The notes under the pieces are model-generated. The model saw nothing but the letters and a program-made list of their open reading frames with translations, made no database searches and was not told the DNA's origin. Shown piece by piece: positions 1 to 8,047 of a stretch of 64,000 nt of DNA. The position numbers and the translations under genes are program-made. Origin of the DNA: Halobacteriovorax sp. JY17 (GTDB lineage Bacteria; Bdellovibrionota; Bacteriovoracia; Bacteriovoracales; Bacteriovoracaceae); NCBI RefSeq assembly GCF_002753895.1, contig NZ_NJER01000002.1, forward strand, positions 617,990 to 681,989. The letters are read 5' to 3'. The first letter of the stretch is position 1, and each line of letters begins with the position of its first letter.

Positions 1-612
1 GCTCAGAGAGGCTAGAGAAAAAGCATTAAAGGCTAAGAGTGGAGACAGTACACCAACAAGTAAAGAGCTTGAAGAAGGCCTAGAAAATGCAAGAGACAAA
101 TTTGTAAATACAAAGCCTAAAACAGAAAGGCAGCAACTTGAAAATGAGCTCAGAGAGGCTAGAGAAAAAGCATTAAAGGCTAAGAGTGGAGACAGTACAC
201 CAACAAGTAAAGAGCTTGAAGAAGGCCTCGAAAATGCAAGAGACAAATTTGTAAATTCAAAGCCTAAAACAGAAAGGCAGCAACTTGAAAATGAGCTCAG
301 AGAGGCTAGAGAAAAAGCATTAAAGGCTAAGAGTGGAGACAGTACACCAACAAGTAAAGAGCTTGAAGAAGGCCTAGAAAATGCAAGAGACAAATTTGTA
401 AATCCAAAGCCTAAAACAGAAAGGCAGCAACTTGAAAATGAGCTCAGAGAGGCTAGAGAAAAAGCATTAAAGGCTAAGAGTGGAGACAGTTCACCAACAA
501 GTAAAGAGCTTGAAGAAGGCCTCGAAAATGCAAGAGACAAATTTGTAAATTCAAAGCCTAAAACAGAAAGGCAGCAACTTGAAAATGAGCTCAGAGAGGC
601 TAGAGAAAAAGC
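1..612 (+). repeat. Four tandem 147-bp coding repeats plus a 24-bp partial copy
   Basis: Unit boundaries fall at 1, 148, 295, 442 and 589, an exact 147-bp period (49 codons). The last copy keeps only 24 matching bases (589-612). Copies differ at very few positions: a silent cta/ctc leucine codon, the codon after 'gtaaat' (aca, tca, cca, tca) and one aca-to-tca change in copy 4. Copies 2 and 4 share variants, and copies 1 and 3 share the cta codon, so the array may have grown by duplicating a 294-bp double unit. The array runs off the left edge of the window. Confidence 0.97.
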
Positions 613-634
613 TTTGTCAGACGGCAGACCTTGA
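2..634 (+). CDS. C-terminal part of a 49-residue-repeat helical protein (5' end outside window)
   Basis: An open frame enters from the left edge and stops with TGA at 632-634; no start codon lies in the window. Each 49-residue unit reads as two charged amphipathic helices: one after PTSKELEEGLENARDKF and one after PKTERQQLENELREAREK. Both halves share the pattern L-E-x-x-L-x-x-A-R-[DE]-K, so the unit itself looks like an ancient duplication of a 24/25-residue hairpin. The chain ends shortly after the last partial copy with SDGRP. There is no cysteine and hardly any aromatic residue, as in extended coiled-coil or helical-bundle surface and scaffold proteins. The function is unknown. Near-identity of copies points to recent amplification, and copy number may vary between strains. 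Confidence 0.85.
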   Translation, partial: LREAREKALKAKSGDSTPTSKELEEGLENARDKFVNTKPKTERQQLENELREAREKALKAKSGDSTPTSKELEEGLENARDKFVNSKPKTERQQLENELREAREKALKAKSGDSTPTSKELEEGLENARDKFVNPKPKTERQQLENELREAREKALKAKSGDSSPTSKELEEGLENARDKFVNSKPKTERQQLENELREAREKALSDGRP

Positions 635-764
635 AAAGTAATAGAAGAGCTTCTATCCACATATAACTATCGGCTTTTCAAAAAGAGACCTACACAAAAG
701 TGATGGAGCAATTAAAGATAAGCGCTCATGTTTTTGCTAGTATTAATTAGTAGTTGCACTTACT

Positions 765-1367
765 CTACTTAATTTCTTTATATGTTTTAATGAGCTTCGT
801 TTCTAGATCTAAAAAGTCTGTATAAACAGTAGAGTCTCCCTCACAGAAGAGAGTTTTATACTTCTCTCCACTAAGATCATGGGAGATCACACGACAAGTT
901 TTATTTTTAATTTTTGATTTTGTTACAGAAGTAATTTCAGTAAACTTGGAGCACCCACTTACTTCGTGAGGAATATTTTCTCCAGAGAATGAATTAACTC
1001 GAATAAAAGTATCATTCTTTAAACCTCTTCTAAGGGATTTTCCAAAGAACCCTTCACCTTTGAATTGTTGAGTATAGTCACCTTCTAAACTACTTGAGTA
1101 GGCCTTCGATGTTAAAGTTGCCGCGTAGAGAAGACCTATTTCATTTGGAGAATCTTTCTGTTTCTGGATTGCAGCTTGAACTACATCAATACATTCTTGT
1201 TCGTTACTACTATGAGCAATACTTACAGATTGGTTATTTCCAAATTGTATATTTGAAGCATTACTTAATAATCTATTGGCCGAAGGATGACTTTGTAGAA
1301 AATCAAATAGAGAGGCCTGTGATGTAATAGAAAAGAGGGTAACTGATAGTAGTAGAATGATTCTCAT
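765..1367 (-). CDS. Secreted protein of unknown function
   Basis: A 200-residue protein that begins with a clear signal peptide (MRIILLLSVTLFSITSQAS, cleavage near residue 19), so it is exported to the periplasm or beyond. The mature part is polar, with cysteines at C59, C138, C158 and C174 that could form disulfides. The start ATG (1365-1367) has a strong Shine-Dalgarno AGGAG at 1376-1380, directly next to a perfect hairpin (1381-1407). It lies downstream of the siderophore receptor on the same strand, so it could be read from that operon or from its own promoter. I recognise no family. Confidence 0.75.
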   Translation of the reverse strand: MRIILLLSVTLFSITSQASLFDFLQSHPSANRLLSNASNIQFGNNQSVSIAHSSNEQECIDVVQAAIQKQKDSPNEIGLLYAATLTSKAYSSSLEGDYTQQFKGEGFFGKSLRRGLKNDTFIRVNSFSGENIPHEVSGCSKFTEITSVTKSKIKNKTCRVISHDLSGEKYKTLFCEGDSTVYTDFLDLETKLIKTYKEIK

Positions 1368-1380
1368 TTAATAAACTCCT

Positions 1381-1407
1381 AGATTGTGTAGCGATTTTAC
1401 ACAATCT
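1381..1407 (-). promoter_or_regulatory. Perfect 10-bp hairpin abutting a ribosome-binding site
   Basis: Arms agattgtgta (1381-1390) and tacacaatct (1398-1407) are perfect reverse complements around a 7-base loop. On the minus strand the structure lies between the receptor stop codon (1475) and the Shine-Dalgarno of the next gene (1376-1380), touching the latter. No U-tract follows on the minus strand, so it is not a typical intrinsic terminator. It could be an mRNA-stabilising 3' end, an operator or a translational control element. Confidence 0.6.
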
Positions 1408-1474
1408 AAGGAGAGAATAGGTTATTTTAAAGAAATTACATAAGGTGTATAGATCTTAAACACATCCTAAGTAT

Positions 1475-3616
1475 TTAGAATCTATAGCTTGCTTTCATGC
1501 CATACATTCTTGGAAGTCCTGGTGAAGAGACTTCCTTATCAAAGGCAGAGTAGTAGTAAGCTTGACTCTCATAGACTTTATCAAAGAGATTATTAACATA
1601 GGCCGAAATGGTATAAGCTTCTTTTTCAAAAGAAACTCTTGCCCCAACTAGGCCGTAGCTTCCCATTCTTGTATGGTTAATATTGTCTCCAAATCTTTGG
1701 CCAATATACTTATAGCTTGTTCTAAAGTTTAAGTATCCATTTACGTTATTTAGAAAGTATGAGTATTGAGCAAAAGTACTTCCTGTCCAGTAAGGAATAT
1801 TTGCTAGGCGAGCACCTTTCTTATTGAGTACAGTACTTCCAGTTCCGGATACTGTTTCTTCTTTAAATTTAGAATTTGTATACCCAAGATTTGAGCCAAA
1901 AGTCAGATCTTGCGTGGCCTTAAGTTTGGCTTCAAGTTCTCCACCAAAAACATCGGTATCAATATTGGCATAGAAACTCTGATTTGTTGTTGTATCTTTT
2001 ACTCTCACTTGCTTGTCTTTAATATCATTAAAGAAGAGAGCTGAGTTTAGTGTAAGTCTTTGCTTAAAAAATGACATTTTTGATCCAATCTCATAAGAGA
2101 GAGAGGTTGAGTCTTCGTAAGCGGGTTGATCTTTAGATATTCCGTTGTAGTTATTAAAGTGATAGGAAGGATATCCACCTGATTGATAACCTCTTGCTAC
2201 ACTCGCGTAGAGGTTTTTTGTACTACTTACTTTTGCCGCTAGAGTTAACTTTGAGCTGAAGTTTGTATAGTCCTCTTCACTACTTTGTCTGTAGTCAGCA
2301 ATCGTCGTTGATTGATGAATTGATTTAAATTCTTTTCTGTCGTGGTTTACTCTTGTTCCAAATGACAGAGAGTAAATACTTGAAAGGTTTTTCGTTGCTT
2401 CTCCGAAGACAGAGAAAGTATCGGAAATAAGATTAATATTTTGTTTCTTAAAAACAAAGCCTCCGCTAAAGGTCCTGATATGACTTTGGAGTCTATAATT
2501 ATTTCTTGAAAGATTTATACCTGCTGTCCAAGAGAGATCGCTAGAGTCTTTATTTGTAAGTCTAAATTCAGTGTAATACTGTCTCTGGTGTTCTCTGATA
2601 GATCTAAATAGCTCGTTTGAGTTATTGATATATTGATTAGCAAGGGCCGTTCCTACTTGGCTTCTAAGGTAGTCATAAGTGATATAGTAATCAGCTTCAT
2701 CGTACTTTATATTAAAGTCGTAATAATTGAAGGCTCCGATAATGGTTAGAAGAACATCATCAAAATCTTTTTCTAGCTTTAGTGACGTTGTCACTAAATT
2801 AGTCTTATAAATCGGATCAATATTTTGATGAGACTTTGGATATCCCGGCTCATTTCTTGAGATGATAAGAGGATCAGAACCTTCTTTCTTTTGTAATCCA
2901 ACTTTAAAAGTAGATTTAAAAGTATTAGATGGCTTAAATTGAAGTGTATTTCCAAGAGAGTAAGTTTCACTATCTCCTAGGTCTTTATTTAGGAAAGTAT
3001 CGTGAATATATCCACCTTGTTCCTTATACTTTAATGAGAGTCTATTCTGTAATTTCTCAGAACCTAGTTTGAAATTAGTTGTACCAATAACAGACTTAGT
3101 GTCTAGATTTCCAGCTTCAAGAGTGATTTTACTTCCATCTTTATAATTAGGCTCTTTTGTATAAATATTGATTGCACCGGCCTGGGTATTCTTTCCAAAT
3201 AAATTTCCCTGAGGTCCACGAAGAACTTCGATACTTTGGATATCTATGAGGTCGTTGTCCATTGCATATCTAGGCATTGGGATTTCATCTAAGTTAAAGC
3301 CGACAGAAATTTCTTCTGGAAGGTTTAGATCTTGATTTCCTTGGCCTCTAATATATGGAGTAGAGTAACGGCCAGAATTTGATCCAATAAGTGTTACATT
3401 GGGAGTAGTGTCAGTGAGATCTCTGATTGTATTTATTCCCGCTTCTTCAATTTGGTACTCATCGTATGTTGTAATACTAATTGGAACTTCTTGAATATTC
3501 TCTTTTCTCTTTCTGGCTATAATGTATATCGCTTCATTTTCTTGGCCTTCGCTACTTTCTTGCGAGTAAGCGATGTCGTTAGCAAGAAGAGCGGTCATTA
3601 ATAATAGAAATTTCAT
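1475..3616 (-). CDS. TonB-dependent outer-membrane siderophore receptor (IutA-position)
   Basis: Predicted 713-residue TonB-dependent receptor that imports ferric siderophore across the outer membrane. A short signal peptide ends near residue 18. A candidate TonB box lies around residues 28-36 (EAIYIIARK). The plug domain follows, with the family motifs IEVLRGPQGNLFGKNTQAG (about residues 129-147) and GAINIYTKEP. The rest is beta-barrel sequence ending in a C-terminal aromatic (SYRF), the usual outer-membrane insertion signal. It is the last gene of the operon that starts at 10999, ten bases after the preceding stop, in the place iutA holds in aerobactin loci. The plug resembles the general iron-receptor family more than IutA specifically, so substrate identity rests on context. 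Confidence 0.92.
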   Translation of the reverse strand: MKFLLLMTALLANDIAYSQESSEGQENEAIYIIARKRKENIQEVPISITTYDEYQIEEAGINTIRDLTDTTPNVTLIGSNSGRYSTPYIRGQGNQDLNLPEEISVGFNLDEIPMPRYAMDNDLIDIQSIEVLRGPQGNLFGKNTQAGAINIYTKEPNYKDGSKITLEAGNLDTKSVIGTTNFKLGSEKLQNRLSLKYKEQGGYIHDTFLNKDLGDSETYSLGNTLQFKPSNTFKSTFKVGLQKKEGSDPLIISRNEPGYPKSHQNIDPIYKTNLVTTSLKLEKDFDDVLLTIIGAFNYYDFNIKYDEADYYITYDYLRSQVGTALANQYINNSNELFRSIREHQRQYYTEFRLTNKDSSDLSWTAGINLSRNNYRLQSHIRTFSGGFVFKKQNINLISDTFSVFGEATKNLSSIYSLSFGTRVNHDRKEFKSIHQSTTIADYRQSSEEDYTNFSSKLTLAAKVSSTKNLYASVARGYQSGGYPSYHFNNYNGISKDQPAYEDSTSLSYEIGSKMSFFKQRLTLNSALFFNDIKDKQVRVKDTTTNQSFYANIDTDVFGGELEAKLKATQDLTFGSNLGYTNSKFKEETVSGTGSTVLNKKGARLANIPYWTGSTFAQYSYFLNNVNGYLNFRTSYKYIGQRFGDNINHTRMGSYGLVGARVSFEKEAYTISAYVNNLFDKVYESQAYYYSAFDKEVSSPGLPRMYGMKASYRF

Positions 3617-3626
3617 TTATAAACCT

Positions 3627-4010
3627 TTAGTTATTATAGGCGCTAAGTAAATTCTTGATCCACTCTCTAGCGTCTTCATTATTTGTAACAACATTGTACG
3701 GGCATGGCATAGCTAATTGCATGGCCTTACTTGTAAATTTTCCTGCTTTTGATTGCGATGTATTTACTCTCGCAAATCCGATGCATCTTTCTTTTAGGTT
3801 TGGTTTATTTGCTTTAAACCAAGTAGACATTGCTTTCTTTGCATCTTGTGAAAAGCCGGCCTTCCCTTCGGTGGAGAAAATTAGACCAAAGTAATCTTTT
3901 ACGATGAGATCGTCTAAGAGCCCAAGAAAACTTTCTTCGTCCTCAGTAACTCTTGGTGAAGTTATTTCAACTTCAAATATATTCGTTTCTATTTCATCAA
4001 TTCTAATCAT
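3627..4010 (-). CDS. Small SpoIIAA/STAS-like protein inside the siderophore operon
   Basis: A 127-residue soluble protein with no signal peptide. The alternating strand-helix pattern, including YFGLIFSTEGKAGFSQDAKK (about residues 40-59), the 'CIGFARVN' strand and the C-terminal 'NNEDAREWIKNLL' helix, resembles the SpoIIAA-like (STAS/SEC14-fold) family; this is pattern recognition and was not tested by search. It sits between the iucD- and receptor-like genes with 9-10-base gaps on both sides, so it is co-transcribed. The standard iucABCD-iutA set has no such gene. A role in siderophore binding, regulation or release is possible, but nothing in the sequence shows it. Confidence 0.75.
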   Translation of the reverse strand: MIRIDEIETNIFEVEITSPRVTEDEESFLGLLDDLIVKDYFGLIFSTEGKAGFSQDAKKAMSTWFKANKPNLKERCIGFARVNTSQSKAGKFTSKAMQLAMPCPYNVVTNNEDAREWIKNLLSAYNN

Positions 4011-4019
4011 ATATTCCTC

Positions 4020-5303
4020 TTATTCTTCACCGTAGTCGATGAAGTTAGGTCTAAAGCTATTGGTTGGAAAAATTTCTTCGGCGCAAAGAGAGTTTATAAC
4101 ATTTGCAGATCTCCAGGCCATTAAGCTTAGTTGTGGTTCTGAAATCCCATGTCCATATCTACTAAAGTTGAAAGCAAAAATCTTATTTGTACTCTCTCCG
4201 TCCCATTTTAGAGAATAGTCTTTATTAAATATAAAGCGCCCTCTTTCACAGAGAGGGATATGTTCTTCTAGTAAGTCTAGAATTGGTGGAGTCGACTTTT
4301 GAAAACCTGTCGCCAATATAATGACATCTGCTTGATCACTTTCTAGGCGATCTCTAAAATCATTCCTATAGGTCAAGTTATATGAACCTTGGTTTTCTTC
4401 GACTTTATCCAGCCAGCGGTAAGGAAGAATTTCTATGGCCCTTTCATCTTTGTGAATATTTTTTACAAGATAGAGTTCATTGTAGAGTTCTTCCAAATAT
4501 TCTGGAGTATTTCCATCACTGGCAAGAAGCTGATAGTTTACAATACTTTCCTTTTTATCATTTTCTAAAGAAAAGAATTGCTTAACATAACCAGGTGTAA
4601 AATACTCATCAGTAAATGGTGAGGACTCAAGAGGCTCTAGATTTGCTCTTGTTGTTAAAAGCTTTATAGAGTTTGGTTTTCCCCATTTTTCATTAAGCGC
4701 ATTTCTAAAAACTTCCACACCTGTTTGTCCACCACCAACTACAACAAGATTCTTTCCTTCTAAATTAGCAGAAGCTAATTGCTTAGATTTTGCGTGAAAG
4801 ACATTATCTCCAATGAAGTCTCTCGCACACTTTGGAACGCTAGGGATAAGTCCCGTACCTAGACAAATATTCTTAGCCGTAAAAGTCGCTTTGTTAGTTT
4901 CAATTATAAAGAGATCATTCTTATGGGTGATATTTTTAACGTTATTACCAAAAGCAATCCTATCACCTAGAGATTCCGCTACCCAGCGACAGTAAACTTC
5001 AAATTCTTTTCTTGTAATACTCTTTCTTCCTGTATTCATAAAAGAATAGAAGAGACCATTTTTTACTAAGTAATTTAGGAAGGTATATGGATTGGTTGGA
5101 TCGGAGCCCGTCACTAGATCTTTTAGAAATGATGTTTGCATATAAGAATCTTGAAAAATTAACTCTCTATGCCACTCAAAAGATGGTTTTTGTTCGAGGA
5201 AGAGGCTGTCTAATTTATCAACTTGTGAAGAGTGGGCCGCAAGGCTTAAGTTGAATGGTCCGACACCTATTCCAATTAAATCGTAAATTTTTTCACTACT
5301 CAT
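4020..5303 (-). CDS. iucD: L-lysine N6-monooxygenase (IucD family)
   Basis: FAD- and NADPH-dependent hydroxylase that converts L-lysine to N6-hydroxylysine, the first step of aerobactin synthesis. The 427-residue length fits IucD. The FAD-binding motif GIGVGPFNLSLA lies at about residues 11-22, followed by the family segment QDSYMQTSFLKDLVTGSDP. The NADPH-binding motif VVGGGQTGVEVF lies near residues 187-198, and the late ATGFQ signature of the siderophore N-monooxygenase family is at about residue 331-335. The start is ATG at 5301-5303. Spacing is 9 bases on each side within the operon. Ornithine hydroxylases share the fold, but iucA/iucB/iucC neighbours favour lysine. Confidence 0.93.
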   Translation of the reverse strand: MSSEKIYDLIGIGVGPFNLSLAAHSSQVDKLDSLFLEQKPSFEWHRELIFQDSYMQTSFLKDLVTGSDPTNPYTFLNYLVKNGLFYSFMNTGRKSITRKEFEVYCRWVAESLGDRIAFGNNVKNITHKNDLFIIETNKATFTAKNICLGTGLIPSVPKCARDFIGDNVFHAKSKQLASANLEGKNLVVVGGGQTGVEVFRNALNEKWGKPNSIKLLTTRANLEPLESSPFTDEYFTPGYVKQFFSLENDKKESIVNYQLLASDGNTPEYLEELYNELYLVKNIHKDERAIEILPYRWLDKVEENQGSYNLTYRNDFRDRLESDQADVIILATGFQKSTPPILDLLEEHIPLCERGRFIFNKDYSLKWDGESTNKIFAFNFSRYGHGISEPQLSLMAWRSANVINSLCAEEIFPTNSFRPNFIDYGEE

Positions 5304-5312
5304 ACTTAATCC

Positions 5313-7061
5313 TTACTGCCTAGACTTATATCCTAGGAAAATGGGGTTATCTAGATCTGTTCCTAATTTAGGAATAGGTCGCTCAGATGAATCCCCGTAA
5401 CCAATTTGAAAACGCACAGTGTTTATAATGACTCGTTCAAATTTTTCTCTTAAAAGATTAATTTCTTTCGGTGGAGGGTTGTTAGTATTATATTCTTCTA
5501 CTTCTTTAGCGAGTAAAGAATAGAAATCAATTTCTTCAATCTTGTGTGAATCTCTTAAAATACCGGAGACAAATCTAAGTAGTGTAACCATATGTCCAGT
5601 GTAGAGATCGTGAATGAGATGAGCCGCAGGAAGATTGCCAAGGTTTTCAATGCCTGGAATATCTTTATACTTGCTCTTATGTTCATCACTAATTCTTAGG
5701 TCTCCTCCAAAGTCTTTTATGGCCACTCCATATGGAAGGGAGTTCTTTGTCCTAAGAATAATATTTTGTCCGTGAGAAACTAAGCTAAAACCATACTTGT
5801 TTTGAAGGTGATAAAGTGGAATCACAACATTCTTAAAATAAAGTGAAAGCCAATATGAAGTATCTACTCTAGATTTTTCAATAAGAGCTGAGATGAGAGA
5901 GTTCCCATCATCGTCAACAAAGAGGAGATTTCCCGTCATTAGAGAAGAGATTTCTTTTTCTTCATTATTAAGAGTCTCAATACTTTCTCTCCAAGTGACA
6001 CCTAAGTACTCATGATATCTATATGGAGCCTCTTCTATTTGAGAGAAGAATGGGCTCTTAAAACTTGCTCCTGCTCTCTCTTTGATTACTGCAACATTTG
6101 CTTCTTTTAAAATAGGGTCGCTAGTAACTACTTCTTCTAAGTAATCTGAAATTGTAACGCCAATTTTAATATACTTACTTGGTAGTCCTCTAATTGCTGA
6201 TGTGTTTAAGATTGTAAGAGGAACTTTTATATCTATATTTGATGGACGAGTTATATTCGATAAAGTTCTAAGAGAGACCTGAGGTCTATAAGTATCTCCA
6301 AATATACCTAGAGGAATAATTGATTTATTAGCGATCTCAAAGAGAAATTGAGTTTGAATGATATTTTCCCACTGCCATGGATGTGCAGGTATTATGAGGT
6401 AATCTCTTCGGCTTACATTATTCTCTTCTAAGAAAGAGAGTAGTCTCTGCATTTCTTTTGAATCAAGAGATTCGCTTAAGATTTCATCTTCAGAAGTTGT
6501 CTCTGAGAATAGGTAAAGAGACTCATCTCTCTTTACGGCCAACCAGTGAAGTTTAAAACCTTCGGATTCTTCGGGGGAATAAAGTTGGTTTTCTTTTATA
6601 TTCCAACCTATGCGTCCTTTATTTAGAAGAGCTTTGGGATGACCATTAAGATATGATTCTCTTTCTACTTCACTCATTTTTAAAAGTGTCGCAGCTCTTA
6701 CTCCATTTCTCTTTTTTAGGAGGTGTATATCTCTGATTAGCGTATTATTCATTTCTTCAATAAAATTTGCGAGAACAATATCTGTAAGAAGAAGTTCTTT
6801 CTTTGCGTCGATAAAGAATTGAGCTGCACTCTTTACTTCTTCAGAGTTACCATTTTGAACTCTTATAACTGAACTTGCGTTTACAGTGAGAGATGTCCAA
6901 ATACTCTTGATCGCTTTGAATTCATATTTTACACCTGAGTCTAGTGGTAATACGAAAGTATCATTTTCCATTGGTTGAATGTTTTCTTCGTAAGATAATT
7001 CACCAATGGCCTTTGCCACTAAATTCTTATTAGCAGTTAGGTAGAGAGTGCTTATATCCAT
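5313..7061 (-). CDS. iucC: Aerobactin-type NIS synthetase, second condensation (IucC)
   Basis: ATP-dependent NRPS-independent siderophore synthetase, 582 residues (IucC is about 580). IucC joins a second N6-acetyl-N6-hydroxylysine to the citryl intermediate to give aerobactin. Visible family motifs are GHPKALLNKGRIGW (about residues 120-133), HPWQW (about 225), SLRTLSN, IKVPLTILNTSAIRGLP, APYRYHEYLGVTWRE, HGQNIIL and KDFGGDLR, all in the IucC order. The N-terminal NLVAKAIGELSYEE and the C-terminal LDNPIFLGY also match what I know of IucC. The start ATG overlaps the 3' end of the acetyltransferase gene by 10 bases, so translation is probably coupled. Confidence 0.94.
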   Translation of the reverse strand: MDISTLYLTANKNLVAKAIGELSYEENIQPMENDTFVLPLDSGVKYEFKAIKSIWTSLTVNASSVIRVQNGNSEEVKSAAQFFIDAKKELLLTDIVLANFIEEMNNTLIRDIHLLKKRNGVRAATLLKMSEVERESYLNGHPKALLNKGRIGWNIKENQLYSPEESEGFKLHWLAVKRDESLYLFSETTSEDEILSESLDSKEMQRLLSFLEENNVSRRDYLIIPAHPWQWENIIQTQFLFEIANKSIIPLGIFGDTYRPQVSLRTLSNITRPSNIDIKVPLTILNTSAIRGLPSKYIKIGVTISDYLEEVVTSDPILKEANVAVIKERAGASFKSPFFSQIEEAPYRYHEYLGVTWRESIETLNNEEKEISSLMTGNLLFVDDDGNSLISALIEKSRVDTSYWLSLYFKNVVIPLYHLQNKYGFSLVSHGQNIILRTKNSLPYGVAIKDFGGDLRISDEHKSKYKDIPGIENLGNLPAAHLIHDLYTGHMVTLLRFVSGILRDSHKIEEIDFYSLLAKEVEEYNTNNPPPKEINLLREKFERVIINTVRFQIGYGDSSERPIPKLGTDLDNPIFLGYKSRQ

Positions 7062-8047
7062 GGATAACCTTCTTTGAAATAGGTCTCTCTGTCACAAAGT
7101 AGAAGAGCTGCTCTCTTATGAGGAAAATCGAATTCTTTTTCATTTCTCCAACATTCAAAGTGATCAGTATATCTAATGATTCTCTTATTATCACTTCTAG
7201 GCTCTCCTGCCAGAAGTTTTGTTCTAGTGTCATTTAAAAAAGCATAGTGAGATGTTGCCTTGAGAATTGAATCGACGTTCTTTATACCAAGGCAGGACTC
7301 CTCTCCAATTAGAAAGTGGAAGCCTCTGTCGTGATCAGAAAAGTTAAAGAAAGGTCCAAGACGATCTTCTTTAACCCAGTAGAATTCAAAGTATCCAACA
7401 GGTTCATTGTTAAACTCTAAGATTGCAGGAATACTATGAGGGTCTTTAAGAGCGTTCTCTAGATATTGAGATAATTCTTCTTTTGATTTATTCAATTCCC
7501 AGAAATTGTAGATAAACTCTTTATTATGCCATTGGTGAAAGTTATCTAAATCTTTTTCTAGATCTATCACACGAAAAGAAATGGTCTTGTTAATTAGAGG
7601 AAAGTATTTCTTGTAGAGTAACTCCCCTGAAAAGTAGGTTGGCCTCTTTGGATGAGAGATATTGCCTGTTTTAATTATTTCTTCTTGAATACAGCTATTT
7701 CTTTTTGCCCATACATCTCCTAGAGAGCTAAAAGACATTCTTGGTAGAGTTGTGAATTCTCCCTCTGTGTATTCTTTGAGATCATTTCTGTTTCTTATTG
7801 AAGATTGATTGAATGAGATTTCAGTTATCTCTTCTGGGAAGAAGCTAAAGCTTGCTTCAATTGCAATAAGAGTAATCTCATCGTTTACGTAATCAAGTTC
7901 TTTAATCTTTAAAGAGTTACCTCTTTTATCAAATTTAAATTGATACTGATTATTGTCTACTGAGATTTCTATCGTAGAATCTGTTATTAATTCTATATCG
8001 TAAAATTTATTTGTCTTAAATGATTGTAAGGTGATTTTTCTATTCAT
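7052..8047 (-). CDS. iucB: N6-hydroxylysine acetyltransferase (IucB family)
   Basis: GNAT-fold acetyltransferase of 331 residues (IucB is about 315) that acetylates N6-hydroxylysine with acetyl-CoA. The C-terminal half carries the IucB-type signatures FRVIDLEKDLDNFHQW, GYFEFYWVKEDRLG, DRGFHFLIGEESCLG and EPRSDNKR, ending with KEFDFPHKRAALL. The N-terminal 130 residues are the less conserved domain usual for siderophore acyltransferases. The start ATG (8045-8047) has AGGAG six bases upstream and overlaps the end of the upstream gene by 8 bases. It overlaps iucC downstream by 10 bases, a fully coupled iucA-B-C segment. Confidence 0.94.
   Translation of the reverse strand: MNRKITLQSFKTNKFYDIELITDSTIEISVDNNQYQFKFDKRGNSLKIKELDYVNDEITLIAIEASFSFFPEEITEISFNQSSIRNRNDLKEYTEGEFTTLPRMSFSSLGDVWAKRNSCIQEEIIKTGNISHPKRPTYFSGELLYKKYFPLINKTISFRVIDLEKDLDNFHQWHNKEFIYNFWELNKSKEELSQYLENALKDPHSIPAILEFNNEPVGYFEFYWVKEDRLGPFFNFSDHDRGFHFLIGEESCLGIKNVDSILKATSHYAFLNDTRTKLLAGEPRSDNKRIIRYTDHFECWRNEKEFDFPHKRAALLLCDRETYFKEGYPWI

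Noticed and set aside
1-612. Possible CRISPR or non-coding satellite array
   Set aside because: The 147-bp units are directly adjacent without spacers and keep one open frame throughout, so they are coding repeats.
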